55,722 bases of DNA from an uncultured Acidobacteriia bacterium. GTDB lineage: Bacteria; Acidobacteriota; Terriglobia; Bryobacterales; Bryobacteraceae. The stretch spans positions 1 through 55,722 of the forward strand of contig CAIYVZ010000053.1 in NCBI GenBank assembly GCA_903929755.1, given 5' to 3'. Both the position numbers and the translations under genes were made by a program. Below the pieces are notes generated by a model. It was not told the DNA's origin. It saw only the letters and a list, made by a program, of their open reading frames with translations, and made no database searches. This document shows, in pieces, positions 25,501 through 35,301 of this stretch (positions within the stretch are counted from its first letter, which is position 1; each line of letters starts with the position of its first letter).

Positions 25501-26772
25501 TTACGTCCGCTGGCGCAGGCGGGGCGAAATGATGGCCGCGGTGAGGCCCACGACGGCCGCAAAGGACAGCCACGCGCCGGGAATGGCTTTATTGCCGGTG
25601 GTTTCGATGAGCCAGGTGCAGATGGCGGGCGTGAAGCCGCCGAAGAGCGCGGTGGCCAGACTGTAGGCGAGCGAGAACCCGGCTGTCTTCACGTCGGGCG
25701 GCATGATTTCGGTCAAATACGCTACCATCGCGCCGTTGTAGCAGGAGTAGAAGAGTGAGAACCAGAGTTCCACCATCATCAACCGCGCGAAGGAGGGTGC
25801 GCTGGCGAGCCAGGCCATGGCCGGGTACGCGGTGAGCAGCGCGAGGATAGTGCAGAGCAGCAGCAGGGGGCGGCGCCCGACGCGGTCAGAAAGAGCGCCC
25901 ATCAGGGGCAGCATCACGAAGTTGAGCATGCCGACGCAAGCGGTGACCGTCAGGTTGTCGATGGGGGCGAGGTGGAGGGCGCGTGCGCCGAAGGTGGGCG
26001 TGTAAGCGGTGATCAGGTAGAAGGAGACCGTGGTCATGGTGGCGAGCATGACGCCGAGACCGACGATGCGCCAGTTCACACCCAGCGAGCGCAGCACTTC
26101 CGGGAACGATGGCCTGTGCAACTTCGCCAGGAATTCTCCGGTTTCCGGCAAGGATCGGCGGATTCTGTAGACGAACGGGATCAGCAGACAGCCCAGACCC
26201 AGCGGCACTCGCCAGCCCCAGGTCTGCATGGCTTCTTTGGGCAGGATCCAGGTCAGGATGATTCCCAGGGAGGCGGCCAGAACGACCGCGGGTTGCTGGC
26301 TGGCGGATTGCCAGGCGACGTAGAAACCTCGGTGGCCCGGCGTGGCAATTTCGGATAAGTAGACGGAGACGCCGCCCAGTTCCACGCCTGCGGAAAACCC
26401 CTGGATCAGCCGCCCGAGTACTACCAGAATCGGCGCTGCGAGACCGATTTGCGCGTAAGAAGGCGTTATCGCAATCGCGGCCGTGCCCGCCGCCATCAGG
26501 CCGAGCGTGAGGATGAGGCCCTCGCGACGTCCCTTACGGTCGATGTAGGCGCCAAGGATAATTGCGCCCAGCGGCCGCATCAGAAAGCCTGCGCCGAAGG
26601 TGGCGAGAGACAGCATGAGGGAGGCGAACTCGCTGCCGGAGGGGAAAAATGTACGGCCAATTGCTGCGGCGTAATAGCCGTAGACCATGAAATCGTACAT
26701 CTCCAGGAAATTCCCTGCGGCCACGCGGAAGACGGTGCCGAGCTTCGGGCCTTGCTGTGTTCCTTCGTTCAT
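25501..26772 (-). CDS. MFS transporter, metabolite:H+ symporter type
   Basis: This 423-residue inner-membrane carrier has about twelve transmembrane helices. It belongs with the citrate/proline-betaine (MHS) branch: GNFLEMYDFMVYGYYA at the N-terminus, FLMRPLGAIILGAYIDRKGRR (loop 2-3 motif), RLIQGFSAGVELGGVSVYL and the repeated GALSDRVGRRPLLL. The ATG at 26772 precedes TM1 by about 14 residues; the open frame upstream is not needed. It is divergent from the amidase gene with 45 bp between starts, so the two may be co-regulated. An organic acid or amino-acid derivative is a plausible cargo. Confidence 0.85.
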   Translation of the reverse strand: MNEGTQQGPKLGTVFRVAAGNFLEMYDFMVYGYYAAAIGRTFFPSGSEFASLMLSLATFGAGFLMRPLGAIILGAYIDRKGRREGLILTLGLMAAGTAAIAITPSYAQIGLAAPILVVLGRLIQGFSAGVELGGVSVYLSEIATPGHRGFYVAWQSASQQPAVVLAASLGIILTWILPKEAMQTWGWRVPLGLGCLLIPFVYRIRRSLPETGEFLAKLHRPSFPEVLRSLGVNWRIVGLGVMLATMTTVSFYLITAYTPTFGARALHLAPIDNLTVTACVGMLNFVMLPLMGALSDRVGRRPLLLLCTILALLTAYPAMAWLASAPSFARLMMVELWFSLFYSCYNGAMVAYLTEIMPPDVKTAGFSLAYSLATALFGGFTPAICTWLIETTGNKAIPGAWLSFAAVVGLTAAIISPRLRQRT

Positions 26773-26817
26773 GAGTCTGCCTGTTATAACAACATAGGTC
26801 CTGGGGTGAATCAACAA
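26773..26817. promoter_or_regulatory. Shared divergent promoter gap (MFS / amidase)
   Basis: Only 45 bp separate the two divergent ATGs. The gap contains the 8-bp palindrome GTTATAAC at 26783-26790, which could be a shared -10 or operator core. No clear -35/-10 pair could be set. Confidence 0.3.
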
Positions 26818-28230
26818 ATGCCGAATTCCGATTCGATCTGTGAGTTGTCCGCTGTTGCGATGGCGGCTGAAATTGCCGCGGGCCGTCTGTCGGCCCGGGA
26901 AACCGTTGCGGCGCATCTGGCGCGCATCGAGAAGGTGAACCCGGCGGTGAATGCCCTGGTGACGCTGGTCGCCGAACGGGCGCTGGCCGAGGCGGCGGCG
27001 GCAGATGAACGACAGGCGCACGGCGAACGACTGGGGAGCCTTCACGGGCTGCCGGCGGCGCACAAAGACCTGCAGCCGACTGCGGGGATTCGGACGACTT
27101 TCGGGTCTCCGCTGTTCGCAAATTCTGTGCCATCAGAAGATTCACTGCTGGTGGAACGGATGCGGGCGGCGGGGGCGATTACGCTTGGCAAGACCAATAC
27201 GCCGGAATTCGGGGCCGGCTCGCAGACTTTCAATACTCTATTCGGCGCAACCCGCAACCCTTATGACCTGACGAAGACGTGTGGCGGAAGCACGGGAGGC
27301 GGCGCGGTGGCGCTGGCTACCGGCATGGCCGCTCTTTGCGACGGCAGCGACCTGGGCGGGTCACTGCGTAACCCGGCAAGCTACTGCAATGTGGTGGGTC
27401 TGCGCCCTTCTGCGGGGCGAGTTCCCGCGTGGCCATTGCCAATGGCGTGGGCTCCGATGTCCGTGGAAGGGCCCGTGGCCAGAACCGTTGCGGATATCGT
27501 ACTTTTTCTGCAGGCCATCTCGGGCCCGGATCCGCGTGCGCCTCTGGCGGGTGAGGCGTTCCGTATCCCGCCTGGTGAAAGTCTGGAAACCGAGGTTCGG
27601 GGGACTCGCATTGCGTGGTGGCGAGATCTGGGCGGGATCCCGATGGACCCCGAAGTCCGCAACATCACGAACGCGCAACGCGGCGTCTTTGAGGCTCTTG
27701 GCTGCGTGGTTGAGGAAGCAGAGCCGGACTGGACCGGAGCCGACGAAACGTTCCGTACGCTGCGTTTCTGGCAGCAGAATCTGCGGCTGGGCGATGCCGT
27801 GGCAGCTCACCCGGAACTGGTGAAAGACACGATCCGCTGGGAAGTGGAACAGGGCGCGCGCCTGACTGCCCGCGATGTCGGGCTGGCGCAGCTGAAACAC
27901 ACCGAGATCTACCACCGGATGCGCCTGTTCCTGCAGCGCTATGATTTCTTCGTGCTGCCGGTGAGCCAGGTGCCACCCTTTGACGTGGACCAGCCATGGC
28001 CGCGGGAAATTGCGGGCGTCCGCATGGAGACGTACATCGACTGGATGCAGTCGTGTTACTACATCTCGGTGACGGGTGCGCCATCTATGTCGGTTCCGGC
28101 AGGCTTTACCGCTGCCGGGCTGCCGGTGGGCATCCAGATCGTGGGCCGGCACATGGGTGAGTGGAAGTTATTGCAGATGGCCCGCGCGTTTGAGCAGGCC
28201 GTGAATATCAGGAGAAAACCAGGTCTATGA
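26818..28230 (+). CDS. Amidase signature family enzyme
   Basis: This Ser-cisSer-Lys hydrolase of amides has 470 residues, a normal length. The triad is visible as Lys83 (AAHKDL), Ser158 (CGGSTGGGA) and Ser182 (DGSDLGGSLRNPAS). The C-terminal part has the usual TGAPSMSVPAGFTAAGLPVGIQIVG. It is related to acyl-amide and indoleacetamide hydrolases rather than to GatA, since no gatB or gatC is nearby. The ATG at 26818 begins MPNSDSICELSAVAMAAEI. Its stop overlaps the SGNH hydrolase start as ATGA. Confidence 0.9.
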   Translation: MPNSDSICELSAVAMAAEIAAGRLSARETVAAHLARIEKVNPAVNALVTLVAERALAEAAAADERQAHGERLGSLHGLPAAHKDLQPTAGIRTTFGSPLFANSVPSEDSLLVERMRAAGAITLGKTNTPEFGAGSQTFNTLFGATRNPYDLTKTCGGSTGGGAVALATGMAALCDGSDLGGSLRNPASYCNVVGLRPSAGRVPAWPLPMAWAPMSVEGPVARTVADIVLFLQAISGPDPRAPLAGEAFRIPPGESLETEVRGTRIAWWRDLGGIPMDPEVRNITNAQRGVFEALGCVVEEAEPDWTGADETFRTLRFWQQNLRLGDAVAAHPELVKDTIRWEVEQGARLTARDVGLAQLKHTEIYHRMRLFLQRYDFFVLPVSQVPPFDVDQPWPREIAGVRMETYIDWMQSCYYISVTGAPSMSVPAGFTAAGLPVGIQIVGRHMGEWKLLQMARAFEQAVNIRRKPGL

Positions 28231-29504
28231 AATGCGTGATCGCAGTCGCTTTTATGCTGGCCGTGCAGGCCCATGCGGCAGATAAGTGGGCCGTGGTCTG
28301 GACCGGTTCCAGCCACGGACCTTACCCCGCCGGCAACCCGGTAGCCCAGCCCGATCTGAGCAAGATCCTGGCAGGAAATACCGCCGCGGACATGACGATG
28401 CGGATGGTGGTGAAGCCGGGTTTGTGGGGGAAGAGGGTGCGGCTCCGTTTCTCGAACGTCTTCGGCGATAAACCGCTGACGCTGGACGGTGCGTTTGCTG
28501 GAGTTCACGCTTCGGCAGGAGCGCTTTTGCCGGGCACCAACAGCCCGATTCGTTTCCAGGGCGGTAAGACGTCTGTTACCCTGCAGCCCGGCGAATTGCT
28601 GTTCTCCGATCCGGTTGAGATGAAGCTTCCGAAAAAGGCCGATCTCACGGATCGTCGGATGGCTGTCAGCTTTCATATCGCGGGCAATTCCGGCCCGCTT
28701 ACGTGGCATGCGAAGTCGCTCACCACCTCGTATCTGACGCCTGGCGGGGCGGGGTCACATGGCGCGGAAGAAACAGCCGACGCCTTCCCGTTCACCACCA
28801 CGTCCTGGTTCATTGTGGATGCGGTGGAAGCCATGGTGCCCTCCAGCACGCGCGTGGTGATGGGCTTTGGGGATTCGATTACCGATGGCACCAACTCCAC
28901 CATCAACGGCGATGACCGCTGGCCGGACTTTCTGACCCACCGACTGCGCGCGGCAAAAACGCCCGGTGTGGTGGTGGTGAATGCCGGAATCGGAGGCAAT
29001 CAGGTAATTGGCCCCGCGAAGTACGACCCGGCAAAGCCCATCGGCGGCGGGCCATCCGCGCTGGAACGGCTGGAACGCGACGTTTTGTCACTCAGTGGCA
29101 TCAGTACCGTGGTGTGGCTGGAAGGGATTAACGACCTGGGCGCGGGGGCGCCTCCCGCCGCCATTATCGACGGCTTCAAACAAGGCGTGGCGCGGATGAA
29201 GAAGAAGGGGATCCGGGTGGTGGGGGCAACGGTGACATCGGCGTTGACGGCCACCAGCGCTTCCGGCACGCCCGAAAAAGATGTCCAGCGGCGGGCGATT
29301 AACGAATTTATCCGCACCGGCGGGCTGTTCGATGCGGTGGCTGATTTCGACGTTGCTACGGTGGATAAGCAGACGGGGGCGCTAAAGCCGGAATTCCAGC
29401 CTTCGTCGTCGGTTGGTGGACCGGGCGACCGACTCCATCCCAACCGAGCCGGTTATCTGGCGATGGCAAATTCCATCGATTTGAAAACGCTGTTAGCTCG
29501 CTAG
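28227..29504 (+). CDS. Exported SGNH/GDSL hydrolase
   Basis: This is a secreted esterase-type enzyme of 425 residues with signal peptide MKCVIAVAFMLAVQAHA. A beta-rich domain covers about 20-200. The SGNH fold follows: block I GFGDSITDG with Ser217, block II Gly in NAGIGGNQ, block III Asn in LEGINDLG and block V Asp/His in GDRLHPNRAGY. It resembles bacterial lysophospholipase/acetyl-esterase-like proteins, and the substrate is unknown. The last codon overlaps the convergent deacylase stop in the sequence CTAG, so both genes end in the same four bases. Confidence 0.87.
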   Translation: MKCVIAVAFMLAVQAHAADKWAVVWTGSSHGPYPAGNPVAQPDLSKILAGNTAADMTMRMVVKPGLWGKRVRLRFSNVFGDKPLTLDGAFAGVHASAGALLPGTNSPIRFQGGKTSVTLQPGELLFSDPVEMKLPKKADLTDRRMAVSFHIAGNSGPLTWHAKSLTTSYLTPGGAGSHGAEETADAFPFTTTSWFIVDAVEAMVPSSTRVVMGFGDSITDGTNSTINGDDRWPDFLTHRLRAAKTPGVVVVNAGIGGNQVIGPAKYDPAKPIGGGPSALERLERDVLSLSGISTVVWLEGINDLGAGAPPAAIIDGFKQGVARMKKKGIRVVGATVTSALTATSASGTPEKDVQRRAINEFIRTGGLFDAVADFDVATVDKQTGALKPEFQPSSSVGGPGDRLHPNRAGYLAMANSIDLKTLLAR

Positions 29505-31183
29505 GGTTTAAAGCCCTGGCCGAAAAGGATTCCGCCCGGCCGCGCGCCCGTGTGCTTGCCCTGATCCAGCACAACTTTGCCGTTCACAACCACGTACTCC
29601 ACTCCGGACGCATACTGCATCGGCTTGTCGTAGGTGGCATTATCGATGATCTTTTCCGCACTGAAAACCGTCACGTCGGCCCACATGCCGGGGCGCAATA
29701 ATCCGCGGTCCCAGATGTGTAGTTTGGTGGCGTTGGCAGACGTCATCTTACGGACGGCTTCTTCCAGCGTGAGAACCTTCTCCTCGCGAACATAGCGACC
29801 CAGCACGCGTGGAAACGTTCCGAAATAGCGGGGATGCGGATTACCGACTGCCGTTGGGCCTTCGGTCGCAATCGCGGTGCCGTCGGAGCCGATCGACGCA
29901 AACGGCTGCTTCAAGGCGTACCGCATATCGTTCTCGTCGTGGTGGAAATAGACGGTGGGAACGGTGCCGCGGTTGTCAGCCAGAACCCGGAAGAGGACGT
30001 CCAGCGGATCACCGCCCAGAGCCTGGATCACCTGATTCATGCGCTGGCCTTCAAATTTCTTATACGCAGGGTTGGAGAGCGTTACCAGCAACATGCCTTC
30101 CCAACTACCGGTGGCCGTGTAGTGGTTGTACCAGGGAGGGCCTGTTTCAGGCGATTGGGGGCCGGGCAGCCCGTTCTCAATTTCCTTGCGAAGCCTGGCG
30201 CGCAGGGCCGGGTCCTTCAAACGGGCAATCATCGCCGCATCGCCCCCTTCATGAGCCCAGGGCGGAATAATCGAAGCCAAATTATTCTGTCCGGCGCGGT
30301 AGGGGTAGACGTTCGCCGTCACATCCTGGCCGGCGGCGCGAGCTTGCGCAATCAGGCCGACAAGCTCCGGCATCTGCCCCCACAACTTTTTGTCTGCCAG
30401 TTTCAGGTGGATGATATCGACGGGCACACCAGCGCGGCGACCGATCTGAATCGCCTCTGCCACGCTCTCAAAAACGCCCTGACCTTCGGTTCGCATGTGC
30501 GTGGAGTAGATCCCGCCGAACGGCGCGGCAGCCTTGCACATGGCGACAAGCGTATCGGTGTCAATCCACGAGCCTGGGGGGCCGCTCAGCGAGCTCGCCA
30601 CGCCCAGCGCTCCTTGCTCCATGGCGAGTTTGACCAGACCCTCCATCTGCCGAACTTCATCGGCGGTGGGCGGGCCGGAACGCTCGCCGCGAACATAGGT
30701 CCAGATCTGGCTGGAGCCCACGTACGTGCCGATGTTGGTGGAGATGCCCTGCTTCTGCAACCGGGCGAAGTAGCCTTTGAAGTCCGTCCAGGTAACGTCG
30801 CCGGGCTTCGGGTCCTGTTTTCCGCCAACCGGCGCGGCGGACCCGCCTTCGCCGAAAATCATGGACGTGACGCCCTGGCGGATCATGCTTTGGGCATTAC
30901 CGTCCGCCACCAGCGTGTAATCCGAGTGGTTGTGGAGATCAATGAAACCGGGCGCGACCACCAGGCCCGTCGCGTCCAGAGTTCGCTTCGCCTTCGCACC
31001 AGGCAGGTGCCCCAATGCGGCGATTTTGCCATTGAGAATCGCGACATCGCCGATAAAGGATGCGTTTCCTGCACCATCCACGATGCGGCCGTTGTGAATC
31101 AACAGGTCGTAAGCCTGCGCCCGGGCGGCGGGGGGGAACAGAGAGACTACGCAGCAGAACGCCGCAACCAAAGCCAGCTTCAT
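29501..31183 (-). CDS. Exported N-acyl-D-amino-acid deacylase-like amidohydrolase
   Basis: This is a metal-dependent D-aminoacylase-type amidohydrolase, probably removing acyl groups from D-amino acids in the periplasm. The 560-residue chain has signal peptide MKLALVAAFCCVVSLF...ARA. It has the small beta domain (YDLLIHNGRIVDGAGN), metal ligands in GFIDLHNHSDY (His84, His86), HMRTEGQG and HLKLADKK, and the catalytic Asp in SIGSDGTAI. The usual Cys bridging the metals in many relatives is replaced in the FGEGGSA region. The neighbouring amidase, SGNH hydrolase and transporter suggest a scavenging module for acylated compounds; that link is inference. Confidence 0.87.
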   Translation of the reverse strand: MKLALVAAFCCVVSLFPPAARAQAYDLLIHNGRIVDGAGNASFIGDVAILNGKIAALGHLPGAKAKRTLDATGLVVAPGFIDLHNHSDYTLVADGNAQSMIRQGVTSMIFGEGGSAAPVGGKQDPKPGDVTWTDFKGYFARLQKQGISTNIGTYVGSSQIWTYVRGERSGPPTADEVRQMEGLVKLAMEQGALGVASSLSGPPGSWIDTDTLVAMCKAAAPFGGIYSTHMRTEGQGVFESVAEAIQIGRRAGVPVDIIHLKLADKKLWGQMPELVGLIAQARAAGQDVTANVYPYRAGQNNLASIIPPWAHEGGDAAMIARLKDPALRARLRKEIENGLPGPQSPETGPPWYNHYTATGSWEGMLLVTLSNPAYKKFEGQRMNQVIQALGGDPLDVLFRVLADNRGTVPTVYFHHDENDMRYALKQPFASIGSDGTAIATEGPTAVGNPHPRYFGTFPRVLGRYVREEKVLTLEEAVRKMTSANATKLHIWDRGLLRPGMWADVTVFSAEKIIDNATYDKPMQYASGVEYVVVNGKVVLDQGKHTGARPGGILFGQGFKP

Positions 31184-31199
31184 TCTGAGATTCTACAGC

Positions 31200-32192
31200 T
31201 TATGCTGCGGCAGCCCGCAGTTCGGTTGCGCTTACCGCCCACGTACCGTGGTGGCTCACGGCGACACCAGCCGCCAGATTGGCGATCGCCGCCGCATCGC
31301 CCAGCGCCAGGCCGGCCCCGAGCGCAACCGCCAGCAGCCCGACGACGGTATCACCGGCGCCAGTAACATCGGCAACTTCGTTCACCATCGCGGGATAATG
31401 CCGTTCGCTGAAAGACACTTCGACAGGCGCGTGCTCGAAGAGCGACATTCCGTCTTCGCCCCTTGTAACCAAGAGCGCAGAAGTGCCGATTCGCGGCAGC
31501 AGGACCTGGACTGCCGCGTGCAGGCCATGCGAGTCGATGATGGCCCCGGCAGCTGCAGCCGTTTCCTTCAGATTCGGGGTGATGACGGTAGCTCCGGCAT
31601 AGCGGCCCAGATCCTGAGATTTCGGATCTACCACGACTGGCAGCGCATGCAGCGCAGCTTCGCTGATCAGCCACCGGCAAAAATCAGCCTCAACGGTTCC
31701 CTTGGCATAGTCCGAAATAACGCAGACATGCACTTCGCGCATCAGTTGAGTGCAACGAAGACGCAGCGCTTCGAGTGCAACTCCGGCGAGTGGGGACGTG
31801 TCTTCCGCATCGAAACGGACAATTTGCTGACCGCTGGCGGTTACGCGTGTTTTGGTGGTGGTAACACGCGCGGAGTCCGCGATCAGCCAGTCTGGCTGGA
31901 GTCCGGCATGCAAAAGAGCTTCACGCAGCCGCTGGCCCTGCTCATCGTCACCAGTAACGCCGGCGAGCTTTGCCTGTGCCCCGATACCTGCCACATTGGC
32001 TGCAACATTGGCCGCACCACCCGGAACAGATCTCCTGCGACGCACCGCAACAACAGGAACGGGCGCTTCGGGCGAGATTCGCGTGGCGGAGCCGGAAATA
32101 TACTCATCCAGCATTACATCGCCCACTACCAGAACGGTTACGGAGGGGGCGCGGGCCAGCAGTTGTTCCACTTTTTCGCGAAGCTGGTCCAT
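31200..32192 (-). CDS. rfaE1: D-glycero-beta-D-manno-heptose-7-phosphate kinase
   Basis: This PfkB-family kinase makes heptose-1,7-bisphosphate for ADP-heptose and LPS inner core. It has 330 residues. The N-terminal VGDVMLDEYISGSATRISPEAPVPVV is diagnostic for HldE domain I, followed by GGAANVAANVAGIGA, and the C-terminal anion hole and catalytic Asp are in DVTGAGDTVVG. In many bacteria this is fused to the adenylyltransferase; here it is separate. Its ATG overlaps the stop of rfaE2 as TAATG, so the two are coupled in reverse domain order. Confidence 0.93.
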   Translation of the reverse strand: MDQLREKVEQLLARAPSVTVLVVGDVMLDEYISGSATRISPEAPVPVVAVRRRRSVPGGAANVAANVAGIGAQAKLAGVTGDDEQGQRLREALLHAGLQPDWLIADSARVTTTKTRVTASGQQIVRFDAEDTSPLAGVALEALRLRCTQLMREVHVCVISDYAKGTVEADFCRWLISEAALHALPVVVDPKSQDLGRYAGATVITPNLKETAAAAGAIIDSHGLHAAVQVLLPRIGTSALLVTRGEDGMSLFEHAPVEVSFSERHYPAMVNEVADVTGAGDTVVGLLAVALGAGLALGDAAAIANLAAGVAVSHHGTWAVSATELRAAAA

Positions 32193-32680
32193 TAGCGAAG
32201 TTGCTCCGCACGCTGCAGCATGGCAGTGGTGGAACGGCCTTCATGGAGAGGCAGGAAGCGCACTTCGCCACCGTAGGCCTCCACGACCTCGCGCTCGGGG
32301 ACGGGCCGCTTGCCATCCGCATATTCGGCGCCTTTGCAATGAATGTCCGGCTTCACAAGGCTCAGTATCGCCGAGGGCTCTGTTTCGTCAAAGATGGTGA
32401 CGCAATCGACGGGTTCCAGGGAGGACAGAAGCTCCGCTCGGTCGTCCTGGTTAACCACAGGCCGGGTGGGACCTTTGATAGCCCGAACGCTGGCGTCGCT
32501 GTTGATGCCGACAACAAGAACGTCACCGAGCGCTTTGGCATCGCGAAGGCTGCGAACGTGGCCAACGTGAAGCAGGTCGAAACAGCCATTCGTCCAAACC
32601 ACGCGCTTGCCCTGCGCAGCCCAGGCGGTGCGCAGCCTAAGAAGGCCGTCGAGAGATTGAAGTTTAGAGCCCGGCGGCAT
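32192..32680 (-). CDS. rfaE2: D-beta-D-heptose 1-phosphate adenylyltransferase
   Basis: This nucleotidyltransferase converts heptose-1-phosphate and ATP to ADP-heptose. The 162-residue protein has the GTNGCFD-type motif as WTNGCFDLLHVGHV, with HxGH at His38-His41, then VGINSDASVRAIKGPTRPV and GRSTTAM (ISSTxI-like) near the end. It corresponds to the C-terminal domain of HldE. It precedes rfaE1 in the transcript and lies 31 nt downstream of the polysaccharide export gene. Confidence 0.93.
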   Translation of the reverse strand: MPPGSKLQSLDGLLRLRTAWAAQGKRVVWTNGCFDLLHVGHVRSLRDAKALGDVLVVGINSDASVRAIKGPTRPVVNQDDRAELLSSLEPVDCVTIFDETEPSAILSLVKPDIHCKGAEYADGKRPVPEREVVEAYGGEVRFLPLHEGRSTTAMLQRAEQLR

Positions 32681-32711
32681 GGATTGGCAGGTTCTGCAAG
32701 GGTCGGGGACG

Positions 32712-33686
32712 TTATCGGGTCATCGTGTAGATCAGGGAACTGGTGGCTGCCGCAGCCGTACCTGTCAGAACGGTAATCGCAGTCGCCGTCTGCTTGGCGC
32801 GGTTGTTCAGTGGAATGTAAAGCACATCCTTGGATTGCAGCACGACATCTTCTTTTTTGCGCTTCAGGATGGACTGCAGGTCCACCTGAATTTCGTGACG
32901 TGTACCCTGTTCATCGGGGCGGAGAATGTAGATGACTTTGGGCATGAAATCATTCAGCCCTTTGGCCTGCGCGATGGCCGTCATGACGGTGGTAACACCT
33001 GTATCCTGCACGGGGTAGACACCCGGTTCACGAACGTTGCCGGTTACAACCACGGAGCCGATAGTGGGAACGCGAACCTCTTCTCCTCCCGTCAGCACCA
33101 GGTTCAGCAGAGGATCCGAGCCATCAAAAAGAGCCTTCACCGGAATGCGGGTTACTGATTGCGCTCCAGCTTCACCGTTGGGCCGGGTCACAATAATTTC
33201 GCCACCCGCGTCAGGCGCCAGCCCATTGCAGCGGGCCATGGCATCCAGAAGCCGTACTTTGCCGATTGCCTGAAAAATCACAGGGCTCTTCACCGCACCG
33301 TTCACACTAATAGGACGGCTGCTGTACTCCAAAATGGAAACCGAAACGAACGGGTCAACCAGAAGTTGCTCGCGCTTCAGTGCGTCAGACACTACCTTTT
33401 CCACATCCACAGGCATCAGGCCAACCACCGGAAGCGTAGACTTCAGCATCGGCAGGCGAATGGTGCCATCGGCGCTCACGCGAACCGTACGCGTCAGATC
33501 CGGCGAGTCGTAGACACGAACCATGAGAAGGTCGTTTTCCCCGATCTTTTGCGCCGGCAGATTTGTCGTATTCGTATCCACCACCGTAATGGCCCCGTTT
33601 TGGGCCACCGCAGGGACGAGCGCACACAGGCCAAGCAAAGCAGCGTTGCAGGCAAGTAAAACCGGGCGTTTCAAGTGGATAAGCAT
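32712..33686 (-). CDS. Polysaccharide export protein (Wza-like, SLBB)
   Basis: This is a periplasmic/outer-membrane export component of about 324 residues. A signal peptide (LIHLKRPVLLACNAALLGLCALVPAVAQ) leads to the Poly_export domain at about 45-120 (GENDLLMVRVYDSPDLTRTVRVSADG, DVEKVVSDALKREQLLVDPFVSV). Two SLBB-type segments follow (PISVNGAVKSPVIF and SVVVTGNVREPGVYPV). A hydrophobic stretch near the end could be the membrane helix. There is no lipobox Cys after the signal, unlike Wza. ATG at 33686 is preferred over an upstream in-frame TTG (33704). With rfaE2/rfaE1 it makes an envelope polysaccharide operon. Confidence 0.85.
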   Translation of the reverse strand: MLIHLKRPVLLACNAALLGLCALVPAVAQNGAITVVDTNTTNLPAQKIGENDLLMVRVYDSPDLTRTVRVSADGTIRLPMLKSTLPVVGLMPVDVEKVVSDALKREQLLVDPFVSVSILEYSSRPISVNGAVKSPVIFQAIGKVRLLDAMARCNGLAPDAGGEIIVTRPNGEAGAQSVTRIPVKALFDGSDPLLNLVLTGGEEVRVPTIGSVVVTGNVREPGVYPVQDTGVTTVMTAIAQAKGLNDFMPKVIYILRPDEQGTRHEIQVDLQSILKRKKEDVVLQSKDVLYIPLNNRAKQTATAITVLTGTAAAATSSLIYTMTR

Positions 33687-33860
33687 TCGCGTTGTCAACC
33701 TCAATGGAGCTACCCGATTATCTCACGATTCGGGTTACCTGGAAGAGTGAACTTCAGCCAATTCAATCGGGGCTCTAACGATCCAGTGCCGCAGAGCCAA
33801 CAATTGTTACGCCGCATCTGGTTCAGTGAGCACAAACACTTCGTACTCACGAAAAAGAAT

Positions 33861-33936
33861 TGGCGTCCCCAGAGGGATTCGAACCCTCGTTAACGCCGTG
33901 AAAGGGCGACGTCCTGGGCCTCTAGACGATGGGGAC
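33861..33936 (-). tRNA. tRNA-Glu (UUC)
   Basis: This 76-nt gene with encoded CCA has acceptor GTCCCCA pairing with TGGGGAC, D arm TCGTCTAGAGG, anticodon loop CTTTCAC (anticodon UUC) and T loop TTCGAAT in a perfect stem. All universal positions are intact, in contrast to the Thr-like gene at 24.9 kb. It lies between the export gene and the aminotransferase. Confidence 0.97.
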
Positions 33937-34050
33937 GTTCTGTGAAGGCGACAAACCTAATGTAACATGCCACATTACGCAGCCGCAGAAAATCGTCCCT
34001 GGCTCCAAACTCTGCCGCCATCCAACCCCGCCAATTAAAATAGAAGTTCT

Positions 34051-35235
34051 ATGTCAGTAAACGACGAGTTCTATCGAATCCAGAAGTTGCCCCCATACGT
34101 TTTTGCCGTCCTCAACGAGATGAAGGCAAAGGCACGGGCAGCACAGATGGACATCGTCGACCTCGGGATGGGCAATCCGGACGGGGCCACGCCTGCCGTA
34201 ATCGTAGACAAGCTTGTGGAAGCGGCGCGCAATCCGCGCAACCACCGCTATTCACTGTCACGGGGCATCCCAAAACTGCGCGAGGAGATCGTGAAGCGCT
34301 ACAAGCGCAACTACGATGTCGATCTCGATCCGGAAAAGGAAGCCATTGTCACGATGGGCGCGAAAGATGCTCTGGCGCACCTCCTGTTCGCCACCATTGG
34401 ACCTGGCGACGTTGTGGTGGCACCGAATCCCGCGTACCCCATTCACCAGTACGGCGTCATCATGTCAGAAGGGCACTCACAGATGCTCCCTATGCCGGAT
34501 GCGGCCACGTTCCTCGAACGCCTGCGCGGTTTGTATCGCGAATCGGCCAAGCCGCCGAAGATGCTGCTGATTTCGTTCCCGCACAATCCGACAACCACGT
34601 GCGTGGACCTGGCCTATCTCACGGAAATCGTGGAACTTTGCCGCGAACACGGCACGCTCATCGTGCATGACTTCGCGTACGCCGACTACGGCTTCGACGG
34701 CTACAAACCGCCCAGCATTCTGCAGGTTCCCGGCGCAAAAGACATTGCTGTTGAAATCTTCTCCATGTCGAAGAGCTACGAGATGGCAGGCTGGCGAGTT
34801 GGTTTCTGCCTCGGCAACCCAAAGATGATTGCCGCACTGGCCCGGATCAAGAGCTATCTCGATTACGGTATGTTCCAGCCGATTCAGATTGCCGCCATTG
34901 TGGCTCTGCGCGACTGCGAAGAAGAAACAAAGCGCATCTGCGCGGGCTATCAGCATCGCCGGGATGTTCTGGTGGATGGCCTGCTCCGTGCCGGCTGGCC
35001 GGTGGAACCGCCGAAGGGGACCATGTTCCTGTGGGCTCCGCTGCCGGAGAAGTTCAAACATCTGGGTTCGCTCGAGTTTTGTAAGGTTCTTATGGAGAAG
35101 GCCCTGGTCGCCGTCTCGCCAGGAGTTGGCTTCGGCCCGATGGGCGAAGGCTTTGTCCGCTTCGCTCTGGTGGAAAACGAACACCGCATTCGCCAGGCAA
35201 CAAGGTCGATCGGCCAGTTCCTGCGGGCAGAATAA
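34051..35235 (+). CDS. PLP-dependent aminotransferase (AlaC/Asp class I)
   Basis: This 394-residue cytoplasmic transaminase is of fold type I. Features are [33 protein letters not shown], the NP pair in [12 protein letters not shown], and the PLP Lys241 in [16 protein letters not shown]. The C-terminal Arg in [17 protein letters not shown] binds the substrate carboxylate. The sequence pattern fits glutamate-pyruvate transaminase AlaC and its relatives best; aspartate aminotransferase is the alternative. No operon partner is evident. A strong hairpin follows its stop. Confidence 0.85.
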   Translation: MSVNDEFYRIQKLPPYVFAVLNEMKAKARAAQMDIVDLGMGNPDGATPAVIVDKLVEAARNPRNHRYSLSRGIPKLREEIVKRYKRNYDVDLDPEKEAIVTMGAKDALAHLLFATIGPGDVVVAPNPAYPIHQYGVIMSEGHSQMLPMPDAATFLERLRGLYRESAKPPKMLLISFPHNPTTTCVDLAYLTEIVELCREHGTLIVHDFAYADYGFDGYKPPSILQVPGAKDIAVEIFSMSKSYEMAGWRVGFCLGNPKMIAALARIKSYLDYGMFQPIQIAAIVALRDCEEETKRICAGYQHRRDVLVDGLLRAGWPVEPPKGTMFLWAPLPEKFKHLGSLEFCKVLMEKALVAVSPGVGFGPMGEGFVRFALVENEHRIRQATRSIGQFLRAE

Positions 35236-35301
35236 CTATCCCTCAAGTTCTTTCTCTTTTTTGCCGATAGTCAGTCACGCGGCGAAAAACATATTTTGCC
35301 A

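Noticed and set aside
29834-31366. Long plus-strand frame antisense to the deacylase
   Set aside because: No family features; the minus-strand deacylase is complete with a signal peptide.
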